Positions 1 through 8,707 of a stretch of 15,840 nucleotides of DNA are shown here, piece after piece (position 1 is the stretch's first letter; each line of letters starts with the position of its first letter). Source of the DNA: Caryophanales bacterium UBA6331 (GTDB taxonomy: Bacteria; Bacillota_I; Bacilli_A; RF39; UBA660); assembly GCA_002438065.1 (NCBI GenBank), contig DJSP01000005.1:1-15840 (forward strand), read 5' to 3'. Both the position numbers and the translations under genes were made by a program. A model generated the notes under the pieces. The model did not search any database. It was not told the DNA's origin and saw nothing but the letters and a program-made list of their open reading frames with translations.

Positions 1-33
1 GTTTATCTATTGTATTTTTTAAGTTAAAAAAAC

Positions 34-90
34 AAAAGTGAGTGCAAAAAGGTGCAAGTATAGCCAAAAAGTGGGTGCAAAAAGGTGCAA
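34..90. repeat. Pair of 24-bp direct repeats upstream of the first ATPase gene
   Basis: Two 24-bp copies lie at 34-57 and 67-90 with a 33-bp period and one mismatch between them (A41 versus G74). Each ends in GTGCAAAAAGGTGCAA, so the hexamer GTGCAA occurs four times, at 42, 52, 75 and 85. The copies are upstream of the DUF4143-type ATPase gene and outside any supported coding region. An operator or a recognition site is inferred from position; neither is shown by the sequence. Confidence 0.8.
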
Positions 91-94
91 ATTA

Positions 95-116
95 TTACAA
101 AATACCTTACAAAATA
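95..116. repeat. Tandem TTACAAAATA pair before the first ATPase gene
   Basis: TTACAAAATA occurs at 95-104 and 107-116, a 12-bp period, between the 24-bp repeats and the ATPase coding region. It may be part of the control region of that gene. No convincing sigma-A promoter with 17-bp spacing was found here, so its role is open. Confidence 0.5.
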
Positions 117-178
117 GGGGAAATATGCTATTGTATAGATTGTGGTAATTAATACAAAGAAAAATATATGATGATTTA

Positions 179-1468
179 TTGAATTGGAAAAATACAAAGA
201 ACTTTAAACCGTTAATGGTTTTAGGTGTAAGACAGTGTGGGAAAACATATATTATTGAAAAATTTTGTCAAAATGAATATAAATATTATAAAAAAGTAAA
301 TTTATTAGAAAATACAGATGTTGTCAACTTATATAAATCTAATGAATCATCTGAGGTTAAATACAATAATTTAAAATTAATGTTGGATTTTGATTTTGAA
401 AAAGAAGATAGTGTTTTATTTATTGATGAAATTCAGGCGTGTGAAGAATTAATATCTGAATTAAAATTTTTTAATGAAAGACATAGCAACGTAAGAATTA
501 TATGTGCTGGATCACTTTTAGGTGTTAAATTATCAAGATTAACTAAACCTTTTCCTGTTGGAAAAGTCACAAGATTACATATGTATCCGATGGATTTTGA
601 AGAATTTTTAATAGCTAATAAACAAGAACTTTTACTTAATAGAATAAAAGAATGTTTTGAAAAAAACGAGGCAATGGGTCCAGTTCATAATAAAGCTTTA
701 GAGTATTATAAAAAATACTTATTATCAGGTGGAATGCCTAGTAGCGTAAAGAATCTAATAGACTGTCAAAATGATTATTTTAAATATGATCCAAGTATAT
801 TGAATGATATTATTGAAGATTATAAAAATGATATGCATAGTCATGTTACAAACGCTAATGAAACTTTAAAAATAAGAAAAATTTATAATTCTTTATCCTC
901 ACAACTTCAAAATGCTTCTAAAAAATTTCAATATTCAGTTGTAGAATCTGATGCAAAATCTAGAGATTTTTCTTTACCGTTAGAATGGTTAATCGAAAGT
1001 AATATGATTCAAATTTGTAAATGTGTTAAACGTCCAGAAAAACCTTTATTAGGATTTGTAGATGAAAATACTTTTAAAGTATACTATTCAGATGTTGGAA
1101 TTTTTAATAGATTAGTTAATAATGATACTAAAACGATTATTTTAGATGATATGAAATTATATAAAGGAATAATAACTAAAAATTATGTGGCAAATGAACT
1201 TAAAGCATGTGGTATAGATTTGTTATATTGGAAAGGAAATAGAGATTCTGAGGTAGACTTTTTAATAACAACAAAAGATGATGGAATTATTCCTATCGAG
1301 TTTAAAGCAGATAACAATACGCAATCAAAAAGTCTAATAGTTTATAACAATTTGTACTTTCCAAAATATATGATAAGAATTAGTTCAAAAGATTTTGGAT
1401 ACAATCCTGAAAGTAAAATTAAATCTATTCCTTTATATGCAACATTTTTAATAAAAGAATTAGTTTAA
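179..1468 (+). CDS. AAA ATPase with DUF4143 (AAA_14/DUF4143 family), start uncertain
   Basis: This is an ATPase of the AAA_14 plus DUF4143 family, abundant in gut anaerobes and of unknown cellular role. With the TTG start it is 429 residues. The Walker A motif GVRQCGKT is at about residues 16-23, Walker B LFIDEIQ at 80-86, and a sensor-like strand IICAGSLLG near 107-114. The C-terminal part has a PD-(D/E)XK-like pattern: E358/D360 in SEVDFL, then E374 and K376 in IPIEFKA. The TTG at 179 has no Shine-Dalgarno sequence. The frame stays open upstream to 149 and encodes R-K-I-Y-D-D-L-L just before N-W-K, which matches the usual N-terminus of the family. At the expected start (152-154) there is ATA, and an in-frame TAA at 146-148 closes the frame. 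The gene therefore starts at a rare ATA, starts late at TTG without its first helix, or has lost its start. No terminator follows directly. Confidence 0.85.
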   Translation: MNWKNTKNFKPLMVLGVRQCGKTYIIEKFCQNEYKYYKKVNLLENTDVVNLYKSNESSEVKYNNLKLMLDFDFEKEDSVLFIDEIQACEELISELKFFNERHSNVRIICAGSLLGVKLSRLTKPFPVGKVTRLHMYPMDFEEFLIANKQELLLNRIKECFEKNEAMGPVHNKALEYYKKYLLSGGMPSSVKNLIDCQNDYFKYDPSILNDIIEDYKNDMHSHVTNANETLKIRKIYNSLSSQLQNASKKFQYSVVESDAKSRDFSLPLEWLIESNMIQICKCVKRPEKPLLGFVDENTFKVYYSDVGIFNRLVNNDTKTIILDDMKLYKGIITKNYVANELKACGIDLLYWKGNRDSEVDFLITTKDDGIIPIEFKADNNTQSKSLIVYNNLYFPKYMIRISSKDFGYNPESKIKSIPLYATFLIKELV

Positions 1469-1553
1469 TAATATTAAATACTTCCATATTTCGACAAATA
1501 ATATCAAAAAAATTAAATATAATAATAAAGGATATTAAAGGAGAAATAAGTTT

Positions 1554-1652
1554 ATGAATATGTTTACAATCTTTTTTATAGGACTATTTATAGGTGGATT
1601 ATTAGGAATAACCTTAATGTGTATATTACAAATTAATAAAGATAAATATTAG
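1554..1652 (+). CDS. Small membrane peptide, DUF3789-like (32 aa)
   Basis: An ATG at 1554 follows a strong AAAGGAG ribosome binding site at 1537-1543 and opens a 32-residue frame ending at TAG 1650-1652. The peptide is one hydrophobic helix rich in Ile, Leu and Gly (IGLFIGGLLGITLMC) followed by a short polar tail (QINKDKY). Size, single helix and the GLFIGG...G...MC...Q pattern fit DUF3789, a family of very short membrane proteins of unknown function in Bacillota, often found in accessory regions. Family assignment is from memory of the pattern. A terminator follows three bases after the stop, so the peptide is not part of the pilus operon. Confidence 0.7.
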   Translation: MNMFTIFFIGLFIGGLLGITLMCILQINKDKY

Positions 1653-1654
1653 AG

Positions 1655-1679
1655 AAAAGGTCATAATTGATCTTTTTTT
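1655..1679 (+). terminator. Rho-independent terminator after the DUF3789-like gene
   Basis: The stem AAAAGGTCA (1655-1663) pairs with TGATCTTTT (1668-1676), with one G-U pair and a TAAT loop, and runs into a T tract. It separates the first ATPase region from the pilus operon. Confidence 0.75.
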
Positions 1680-1715
1680 AGTTTATCTAAATTTTTATTC
1701 ATATTATTTTTTCTT

Positions 1716-1724
1716 TGATACTAT
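1716..1724 (+). promoter_or_regulatory. Candidate extended -10 for the pilus operon
   Basis: TGATACTAT at 1716-1724 reads as an extended -10 element (TGn followed by TACTAT). The upstream -35 is weak. It lies after the terminator at 1655-1679 and about 40 bases before the first gene of the operon, the right place for its promoter. Confidence 0.35.
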
Positions 1725-1765
1725 TATTTAAAAGAGTGTGATTTATTAATAATGTTAGGAGACTT

Positions 1766-2098
1766 ATGGAAAAGCAAGATTTTAAAAAATTAAAAAGAAA
1801 AGATCTTTTAGAATTATTACTGGCACAGACTAATAGAATTAAAGAATTAGAAGAAGAAAATGTAAGACTTCAAAATGAATTAAATAATCGAAAAATTAAA
1901 ATTAATGAATCAGGAACACTTGCAGAGGCAGCGCTTAAACTCAATAATCTTTTTGAAGATGCAGAGAAGGCCATTGATGACTACTTTTACAATCTTGAAG
2001 CTAGACAGGGGAGTGGTATAACCAAAAGAGATGTTATAGTTACAATAAATAATATTAGAAAGCCACTTAATAATAAGAAAAATTATGAAAAAAATTAA
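1766..2098 (+). CDS. Coiled-coil protein heading the pilus operon
   Basis: This 110-residue protein is probably cytoplasmic. Its N-terminal half is a charged coiled coil (KELEEENVRLQNELNNRKIKI, about residues 26-46). It is followed by SGTLAEAALKLNNLFEDAEKAIDDY, a segment recurring in small proteins beside pilus-type signal peptidase and sortase genes of Bacillota, sometimes loosely annotated as DNA repair proteins. No signal peptide, membrane segment or enzymatic motif is visible. The ATG at 1766 is preceded by TAGGAG at 1756-1761. The 3' end overlaps the signal peptidase gene by 14 bases, which suggests translational coupling. Its exact role is unknown; placement suggests a part in pilus expression or assembly. 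Confidence 0.75.
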   Translation: MEKQDFKKLKRKDLLELLLAQTNRIKELEEENVRLQNELNNRKIKINESGTLAEAALKLNNLFEDAEKAIDDYFYNLEARQGSGITKRDVIVTINNIRKPLNNKKNYEKN

Positions 2099-2675
2099 GG
2101 AAAAATTAAATTATAAAGATTTAATTATATCAGATATTGAAGATGAAATTGCTAGAGAAAAATATAAAAAAAGTTTTACAAAGATACTTACTAACACTTT
2201 ATTTTTATTAGTAATAATTTTAGCAGTAGGATCAATTATAACAACTATCTTTATGCCAGTTATAGAAGTTACATCATCTAGTATGAAGCCTCTAATTAAT
2301 GATGGTAATTTTATTTTAAATTTTAAAACTAATAATTATAAAACTGGAGATATAGTTTCATTTTATCATGGTAACAAGATACTTATTAAAAGAGTTATTG
2401 GAACTAGTGGAGATTTTATAAATATAGATATAGATGGAAATGTTTATGTTAATGGAAAAAAAATAAATATTCCTTATGTAACAAACTTAAAAAAAGGAAA
2501 TGGAGATGTAACCTTTCCTTTGCAGATACCAGAAAATTCCTTATTCGTATTAAGTGATGAAAGAGATAATATGTTTGATTCAAGAACTAGTGAAATAGGT
2601 TTTATAAGTAAAGATGATACAATAGGCAAAGTTATATTAAAAATTTATCCATTAAATGAGTTTAAATTCATATAA
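2085..2675 (+). CDS. Pilus-associated signal peptidase I
   Basis: This type I signal peptidase would remove signal peptides from exported pilin precursors on the outer face of the membrane. It has 196 residues with one membrane segment at about 35-57. The catalytic Ser66 lies in SSSMKPL, and the general-base Lys102 in ILIKRVIGTSGD, the usual box D. Box E is recognisable as SDERDNMFDSR (157-167), where many relatives have GDNRDNS.DSR. The gene overlaps the coiled-coil gene and lies 20 bases before the tip pilin gene, so it is likely dedicated to pilus subunits, as in other Gram-positive pilus islands. Confidence 0.92.
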   Translation: MKKIKEKLNYKDLIISDIEDEIAREKYKKSFTKILTNTLFLLVIILAVGSIITTIFMPVIEVTSSSMKPLINDGNFILNFKTNNYKTGDIVSFYHGNKILIKRVIGTSGDFINIDIDGNVYVNGKKINIPYVTNLKKGNGDVTFPLQIPENSLFVLSDERDNMFDSRTSEIGFISKDDTIGKVILKIYPLNEFKFI

Positions 2676-2695
2676 TAACTTAAGCGGGAGGTTTT

Positions 2696-4963
2696 ATGAG
2701 AAAATTTAAACAATTTATCTTACTACTCTTTATATTCATTTTAGTACTAAATCCCTTTTTAAATGTTTTTGCAAGTAATAATGAACAACAAATTAAATAT
2801 GTTGGTACAACTACAACTGGTGAAAAGGCTACAATTAGTAAAATTATTACTCCTTCAGAATTAGAAAATTATTTTGACATAACCTTAAAAGTAACAACAG
2901 AAGAAGAGGCAAGAAAGCAAGATATGTCAATTGTAATAGTTATGGATATATCTAATACTATGAATGATTATTTAGATATAAATAAAACTGCTACTAAATA
3001 TGATGCTGCAATTAAAGCTATGGAAAGTTTTATTAAAAAATTTGCGAGTGTTTCTTTAAATGTTCCTAGCTCTGTAACTCGTAAAATTGGATTTGTTGCT
3101 TTTAATACTGATGCTCATTTAATATTTTCATTAAGTGATTGTAAAACTTTAAAGCAGGCAGATACATTAATAGATAAAATGAAAATAAGTACTAAAAAAA
3201 TAATTAAAGCTGAAGGGTATGGAGGTTCTCATTTACGATTTACTAATATTGAAGCAGGATTAAAAGCATCTAGTGATATGCTTGGTAATAAAACTAGTAA
3301 TAAACATGTTATTTTCTTATCAGATGGGTTTCCAACAACTTATATTTCATCTGGTTATAAAGGATATGATCCCTATACAACTTATAAAGCAAATATTAAT
3401 GATTCAAAAGAAGGATATTTCTTTGATGGTAAAAAAAATACTACGGCAAATAATCAAAAAGTATGCTTATATGGAACTAGTTATAGCGATAGAGGGGCAA
3501 TAAAAGCAAGGAATATGGCTATTCAAATGAAAAATAATAATATAACTATCCATTCTGTAGGTGTTGGAATAATCAAAAAAGAAGATGGAGGAACCTTAAA
3601 AACTATTGCTGAATATCGTAATCAAAGTGATAAAAGTAATTTTTCGGTTATTGATATTGAAAAAAATGCAACAAAGTATGAAATTGGTGGTGAAAATGAT
3701 TTAGAAGGATATAAAAATTGGTTAAAAAATAAAATAGGTTCAAACATATATTATGATGCGACAGATACTGCGGGAATGAATGAAGCATTTAATGGAATAT
3801 TTGAAAATGTAAAACTCTTATCGGAAGCTGGAGAAGTAACTGATCCAATGGGAAATGATATAGAGTTTGTTAAGTTTTATAATGATCAAGATAATAAGGT
3901 TTCATTTGAAAATGATACTATTAAATGGAATTTAAAAGATTCTAAGTTTGTAAAAAGTTCAAAAGATAATGTTACTTATTATGAATATGAACTTAAGTAC
4001 CGAATAAGATTAGAAAATGAAAATCCTAATTTTAACTATAATAATGCTATCTCTACTAATAAGAAAACTACCTTAAGTTATGTTATTAAAGATGGTGAAG
4101 ATATTACTATTAAAACATTAGATTTTGAAATTCCTAGGGTAGAAGGATATTATGCTTCATTAGAGTTTGATAAAAAATCAGATTATAAGGATGAAAAAAT
4201 AGAAGGAGTAGTTTTTGAACTTGTACATGATGATGATTGTTCTTGTATGAGTGAGATTAGTCATATTGATAAAAATTACAAATTAACGGCAAGCTCAAAT
4301 TCTAGTGGTAAGGTTATATTTGATAAGGTTCCTTCAGGACATAGTTATAAATTACATGAAATAGTGACTGATGAATATCATAGTTTAGATGATAATTATT
4401 ATAATGTTAAGGTAGATTTTGGCCTTATGACACATAACATAGCAAGTAGCACAATTATAAATAATATAATTAAGAAGGATTTAACTATAGGTAAAGTTGT
4501 TAAGAATATAACAACTAATAAATCATTTGATTTTGAAATAAATGCAAATTATAAAGATGAAAAATTAAATGGGACATATCAAGTTATTAGAAACACTAAT
4601 GGCAAAATAACTAATGAAAAAATAACATTTGTTGATGGCACAACTACATTTAAATTAAAACATAATGAATCAATAACAATTAAGGATTTACCTTTTAAAA
4701 TAGATTTTAATATTAAGGAATTAAATTATGATGGTTTTAGTGTTAAATATCAAATTAATGATGGCGATATAAAGAAATTTAATGATAATAAAATAAAAAG
4801 TAGTTTAGAAGATGACATGAAAATAAAATTTATTAATTATTCAGGATATGTAATGCCTGAAACTGGTAGCAATAAAATGTTAATTTTGGCAATAATAGGT
4901 ACATTTTTAGTTTTAATACCTATTTTGTATATATTAGTTAATACTTTTAAAAAGTTTAATTAA
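2696..4963 (+). CDS. VWA-domain tip pilin/adhesin with sortase signal MPETG
   Basis: A 755-residue surface protein, probably the adhesive tip of the pilus. It has a signal peptide (1 to about 27) and a von Willebrand A domain at about 77-375. Its metal site is visible as D84-I-S86-N-T88 (usual DxSxS, last Ser replaced by Thr), T183 and the SDG strand at 209-211. Then come a linker domain and a CnaB-type domain (about 481-590), with the isopeptide Glu probably E555 in YKLHEI. A further stalk domain at about 593-714 resembles Spy0128/DUF7601-type modules. The sorting signal is MPETG (720-724), then a hydrophobic helix and the basic tail KKF. Met replaces the usual Leu. Cys515 and Cys517 form a CSC pair in the CnaB domain. 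The start has a clear GGGAGG site at 2686-2691. Confidence 0.9.
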   Translation: MRKFKQFILLLFIFILVLNPFLNVFASNNEQQIKYVGTTTTGEKATISKIITPSELENYFDITLKVTTEEEARKQDMSIVIVMDISNTMNDYLDINKTATKYDAAIKAMESFIKKFASVSLNVPSSVTRKIGFVAFNTDAHLIFSLSDCKTLKQADTLIDKMKISTKKIIKAEGYGGSHLRFTNIEAGLKASSDMLGNKTSNKHVIFLSDGFPTTYISSGYKGYDPYTTYKANINDSKEGYFFDGKKNTTANNQKVCLYGTSYSDRGAIKARNMAIQMKNNNITIHSVGVGIIKKEDGGTLKTIAEYRNQSDKSNFSVIDIEKNATKYEIGGENDLEGYKNWLKNKIGSNIYYDATDTAGMNEAFNGIFENVKLLSEAGEVTDPMGNDIEFVKFYNDQDNKVSFENDTIKWNLKDSKFVKSSKDNVTYYEYELKYRIRLENENPNFNYNNAISTNKKTTLSYVIKDGEDITIKTLDFEIPRVEGYYASLEFDKKSDYKDEKIEGVVFELVHDDDCSCMSEISHIDKNYKLTASSNSSGKVIFDKVPSGHSYKLHEIVTDEYHSLDDNYYNVKVDFGLMTHNIASSTIINNIIKKDLTIGKVVKNITTNKSFDFEINANYKDEKLNGTYQVIRNTNGKITNEKITFVDGTTTFKLKHNESITIKDLPFKIDFNIKELNYDGFSVKYQINDGDIKKFNDNKIKSSLEDDMKIKFINYSGYVMPETGSNKMLILAIIGTFLVLIPILYILVNTFKKFN

Positions 4964-4980
4964 GAAAGGAAAGGAAGAAA

Positions 4981-6369
4981 ATGAAAAGTATAAAAAGACT
5001 TATTTGTATGTTATTCATGTTAGTGCTTTCAGTTGTAAATGTTAGTGCAGCAGAAAAAGGTACAATAACTATTAACAAAGCAATTGTTAATGAAAGTTAT
5101 AATATCTATAAAGTATTAGATTTAGAAACTTATGATAAAGTTAATAATCATTACATTTATAGAGCAACAACTGAGTGGAAATCATTTTTAGATAAAGCAA
5201 CTGATTATTTAGAAGTAAAAAATGAAAATGGCGATAAATATTATGTTTGGAAAGATGGAGTAGATAAGGCAAAAGCTAAAGAATTTGCTGAAGCAGCATA
5301 TAAATATGCAAAAGATAATAATATTACTCCAACTATGACTAAAAAAGCTGCATCAACATCTGTTAAATTTGATAATTTAGAATTAGGATATTACCTAGTA
5401 GACTCATCAGTAGGAGCATTGCTTCATTTAACTACAACTAACCCTAGCGCTACAGTTAATGAAAAAAATACCTTAAATCCTAATGTTGATAAAAATGTTT
5501 TAGAAAATAGTACTGGAACATATGGTAAAGAAAATGATGATATGATTGGAAGTACTATTAGCTATAAGACGATAGTAACAACTGGTGCTGGATATGGAAA
5601 TTATGTATTATATGATGTAATAGATAAAGGTTTAACATTTGATGTTAATTCAGTAGTAGTTAAAATTGGTGATAAAGTTGTAGATAATACTAACTATACA
5701 GTTAAAACTGATGTTACAGGTTATACATTTGTAGTAGAATTTAATAATGAATTTATTCTTAAACAACCTAAAAATACTAATATAGATGTTTATTATACTG
5801 CAACATTAAATAAAGATGCTGTTGTTGCAGGAAGTGGCAATGTTAACGAAACATATTTAGAATATGGAGAAAAGTTAGCAACTGATAAAAGTAAAACAAC
5901 AACTTATACATATTTATTTAACCTAGTTAAAACTAATAAAGAAGGCGTTGAATTAACTGGTGCTGAATTTAAATTACTAGATAAAGATGGTAAGGAAATA
6001 AAAGTAGTTCTTAAGGATGAAGCAAGTAATACTTATAGAATTGCTACTGGTAATGAAGTAGGAGTAACAATCAAAGCAGGACACGCTACAATTGAAGGCT
6101 TAGATAAAGATTCATATAAATTATTAGAAGTAGTTAGTCCAGAAGGATATAATAAATTAACAAGTCCAGTAGATATTCAAATTAATGGAAAAACAAATAG
6201 TTCATCTTATGAAATATCTGAAATTAAAGTAATCAACTATACAGGAACAGAACTACCAGAAACAGGTGGAATAGGTACTAAACTATTTATTACAGGAGGT
6301 TTATCATTAGTACTTATTTGTGGATTAGTATTAGTTACAAAATTAAGATTATATAAAGAAAATTTATAA
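4981..6369 (+). CDS. Major (backbone) pilin, LPETG-anchored
   Basis: This 462-residue protein is the likely shaft subunit of the pilus. After a signal peptide (1 to about 23) come an N-terminal domain and the segment NPNVDKNV near 167-173. Its Lys171 is a candidate pilin-motif lysine for sortase cross-linking, though the motif differs from classical YPKN. A fimbrial D2-type isopeptide domain follows at about 186-305, then a CnaB domain at about 311-418. The latter has the E-box YKLLEVVSPEGY (E383) and a partner lysine near K317. The C-terminus is a canonical sorting signal: LPETG (425-429), hydrophobic helix, basic tail. It lies 17 bases after the tip gene with a purine-rich ribosome site and just before the class C sortase gene, the standard position for a backbone pilin. 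Confidence 0.92.
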   Translation: MKSIKRLICMLFMLVLSVVNVSAAEKGTITINKAIVNESYNIYKVLDLETYDKVNNHYIYRATTEWKSFLDKATDYLEVKNENGDKYYVWKDGVDKAKAKEFAEAAYKYAKDNNITPTMTKKAASTSVKFDNLELGYYLVDSSVGALLHLTTTNPSATVNEKNTLNPNVDKNVLENSTGTYGKENDDMIGSTISYKTIVTTGAGYGNYVLYDVIDKGLTFDVNSVVVKIGDKVVDNTNYTVKTDVTGYTFVVEFNNEFILKQPKNTNIDVYYTATLNKDAVVAGSGNVNETYLEYGEKLATDKSKTTTYTYLFNLVKTNKEGVELTGAEFKLLDKDGKEIKVVLKDEASNTYRIATGNEVGVTIKAGHATIEGLDKDSYKLLEVVSPEGYNKLTSPVDIQINGKTNSSSYEISEIKVINYTGTELPETGGIGTKLFITGGLSLVLICGLVLVTKLRLYKENL

Positions 6370-6407
6370 TAATTAATATAGTAAAGATCGAAGGAGGTTA
6401 AAGTAAT

Positions 6408-7271
6408 ATGAATAAAAGAAATACTATAATTATGATAATACTATTTTTCATAGGACTTTTAACCCTCTTTTATCCTACTTTAAGTAATTATTATAATGAA
6501 AAAATGGGATCTAAAACTATTTATAATTATGAAAGTATAATTGATAGTTATGATTCTAAAAAATTTAAAGAAATAAAAGATAACGCTATTAAGTATAATA
6601 AAGATTTATCTAAATTAAGTGATCCTTTAATAGATTATAAGGAAATAAAGAATTATAATAATATTCTTAATGTAAATGATGAAGGAATGATGGGATATTT
6701 ATCTATCGATAAAATTAGAGTTGAAATACCTATTTATCATGGAACTAGTAATGATACATTAAACAGTTTTGTAGGGCATGTTGAAGGAACTAGTCTTCCA
6801 ATAGGTGGAATTGGTATCCATAGTGTTTTATCAGCTCATAGAGGGCTTCCATCAGCTAAATTATTTTCTGATTTAGATAAGTTAGAGGTAGGAGATACAT
6901 TTAAAATTATTGTACTTGATGAAGTTTTAACTTATAAAGTAGATAAAATATCAATAGTTAAACCTAATAATAGTAAAGAATTAATAAAAGTTAAAGATAA
7001 AGATTATGTAACTTTACTTACTTGTACTCCTTATGGAATTAATACACATAGATTATTAGTAAGAGGAGTAAGAGTAGATAATAATATTAGTAAAGTTTAT
7101 ATAAGTACAGAAGGATTTAAAATAAATAAGTTAATAGTAATACCCATTTTAACATTACCTATAATAATACTACTAATAATAATTATTGTAATTAAACCAG
7201 TTAAGAAACCAAATAATATGATATTTAAAAAGTGTCTATATCCTAATGGGAAAGATTATTTTAGGAGGTAA
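6408..7271 (+). CDS. Class C (pilin-polymerising) sortase
   Basis: A 287-residue membrane transpeptidase that joins pilin subunits covalently. It has the two-helix topology of class C enzymes: an N-terminal membrane segment (about 7-25) and a C-terminal one (about 241-263). The catalytic residues are His144 in LSAHRG, Cys206 in TLLTCTPYG and Arg215 in NTHRLLVRG. A lid is suggested by S71-D72-P73-L74; most relatives have DPF or DPW, so the aromatic residue is replaced by Leu. Translation starts at ATG 6408 behind a near-perfect AAGGAGG at 6391-6397, one of the strongest sites in the operon. The stop is one base before the next start. Confidence 0.93.
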   Translation: MNKRNTIIMIILFFIGLLTLFYPTLSNYYNEKMGSKTIYNYESIIDSYDSKKFKEIKDNAIKYNKDLSKLSDPLIDYKEIKNYNNILNVNDEGMMGYLSIDKIRVEIPIYHGTSNDTLNSFVGHVEGTSLPIGGIGIHSVLSAHRGLPSAKLFSDLDKLEVGDTFKIIVLDEVLTYKVDKISIVKPNNSKELIKVKDKDYVTLLTCTPYGINTHRLLVRGVRVDNNISKVYISTEGFKINKLIVIPILTLPIIILLIIIIVIKPVKKPNNMIFKKCLYPNGKDYFRR

Positions 7272-7272
7272 T

Positions 7273-8154
7273 ATGAAACATTTAAAATTTATATTGTTAA
7301 TATTAATGTTATTTACTATAAATGTTTATGCTAATAATTATAGTGTAGACTTAAGTGCAAGTGGTAAAATTAATGTGGTATTAACTGATAAAGAGAATAA
7401 TGAATCTATAGAAGGAGTAGAATTAACTTTATATAAGATTGCAAATGTTTTAGAAGAAGATTATCATTTAACTTATAAATACGTTGATAATATTAATTGT
7501 GATGTATCTTTAGATAATTTAGAATCTAAGCGCTTAGTAGATAAAATTAATTTATGTGTAAGTGATGGTTTAATTATTGATACAAAAGTGACTGATTTAG
7601 AGGGGAAAGTTACATTTGATAATTTATCTTTAGGGTTATATTTAGTTAAGCAAACTAATAAAGTTAAAGGATATTCTAGTATTAATTCATATTTATTAAC
7701 TATTCCTAAAGTAGAAGATAATAAATTTATTTATGAAATAAATAGTAAACCTAAAACTGATATTTTAAGATTAATGAGTATTACTGTTAAAAAAGTATGG
7801 AATGAATCATTAAGTAATAAGAACGATTTAGAAAGTTTGCCTAAGTATGTTGAAATTGGTTTATATAAAAATAATGAATTAATCGATAAGGTTAAACTAA
7901 GTAAAGATAATAATTGGGAATATACTTGGGAAGATATAGAAAAAAGTGATGATTATAATGTATTAGAATTAAATGTTCCTAAAGGATATATTGCTACTTA
8001 TGAAGAAATAGATAATACTTTTATTATTACTAATACAAAGACTTTAGTACAAACCGGTAATAATTATTATTTGGTAGTAATTTTAGGTACTAGTGGAATA
8101 ATGCTTATATTATCAAGTATTATTTATAATAAATATAAGGAACATAATGAATAG
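7273..8154 (+). CDS. Minor CnaB pilin, sorting signal LVQTG
   Basis: This 293-residue surface protein is a likely minor or basal pilin. ATG 7273 is preferred to the in-frame ATG at 7246 because AGGAGG (7263-7268) precedes it, and because a signal peptide (1-20, ending NVYA) begins there. The first domain (about 30-160) is a CnaB-like pilin module with Cys76 and Cys95. The second (about 168-254) is a CnaB domain with ITVKKVWN at its start and an E-box YNVLELNVPKGY (E232). The sorting signal is LVQTG (258-262), with Val for Pro, followed by a membrane helix and a basic tail. I recall LVQTG or LIQTG endings in other gut Bacillota pilins. The gene begins one base after the class C sortase gene and overlaps the second sortase gene by eight bases. 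Confidence 0.88.
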   Translation: MKHLKFILLILMLFTINVYANNYSVDLSASGKINVVLTDKENNESIEGVELTLYKIANVLEEDYHLTYKYVDNINCDVSLDNLESKRLVDKINLCVSDGLIIDTKVTDLEGKVTFDNLSLGLYLVKQTNKVKGYSSINSYLLTIPKVEDNKFIYEINSKPKTDILRLMSITVKKVWNESLSNKNDLESLPKYVEIGLYKNNELIDKVKLSKDNNWEYTWEDIEKSDDYNVLELNVPKGYIATYEEIDNTFIITNTKTLVQTGNNYYLVVILGTSGIMLILSSIIYNKYKEHNE

Positions 8155-8704
8155 AATATCTAAATTATTATTGTTAATGGGAATTATTTTATTATCTTTA
8201 TCTATTTTATTATATTTTTATTTTCAAATAGAGGAGATTTGTTCTAAAAAAATGGTTAAGGATACTATGAATAATTTAATTAATAATGATAGTGAAGTTA
8301 TCCATAATGATAATTTTGATATTAAGGTTATTGATAATGAAGAATATATTGGGTATTTAGAGATACCTTCTTTAAATTTGTTATTACCTATAACTAATGG
8401 TTATTCATATAATTCTTTAAGGAAAAGTCCTGCTTTATATTATGGAAATTTAAATAGTAATTTGGTTATTTGTGGACATTCTTATAAGGCTCATTTTGGT
8501 AATTTGTATAAGTTAAAACAGGGGGATACTGTTATTTTTAGAGATATAAATAATAATAGGTATGTTTACGAAGTGGAGTTAGTAGAAATTCTTAAACCTA
8601 CAGAAATTAAGGAAATGATTGAAAGTGATTTTGATTTAACTTTATATACTTGTACTAAAGATAGTAAAAGTAGAGTAACTATTAGATGTAGTAGGGTAAG
8701 TTGA
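8147..8704 (+). CDS. Second sortase of the pilus operon
   Basis: A 185-residue sortase with a single N-terminal membrane anchor (about 5-26). It lacks the C-terminal helix and lid of class C enzymes. His111 lies in VICGHSYKAHFG, Cys169 in TLYTCT and Arg176 in KSRVTIRCSR, so the catalytic triad is complete. The motif set resembles the short sortases that close pilus operons in Clostridia-like bacteria. Class assignment (A-, B- or D-like) is unsure. Inferred role: attaching the finished pilus to the wall or handling the LVQTG-bearing minor pilin next to it. The start overlaps the previous gene by eight bases, and a terminator follows four bases after the stop, so this is the last gene of the operon. 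Confidence 0.88.
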   Translation: MNRISKLLLLMGIILLSLSILLYFYFQIEEICSKKMVKDTMNNLINNDSEVIHNDNFDIKVIDNEEYIGYLEIPSLNLLLPITNGYSYNSLRKSPALYYGNLNSNLVICGHSYKAHFGNLYKLKQGDTVIFRDINNNRYVYEVELVEILKPTEIKEMIESDFDLTLYTCTKDSKSRVTIRCSRVS

Positions 8705-8707
8705 TTT

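Noticed and set aside
3273..3503. 76-codon open frame inside the VWA pilin gene
   Set aside because: It lies entirely within the well-supported tip pilin gene in another frame, has no ribosome site and no recognisable product.
7246..7272. Nine-residue longer start for the minor pilin
   Set aside because: It would place the AGGAGG ribosome site inside the gene and put MGKIILGGN before a normal signal peptide.
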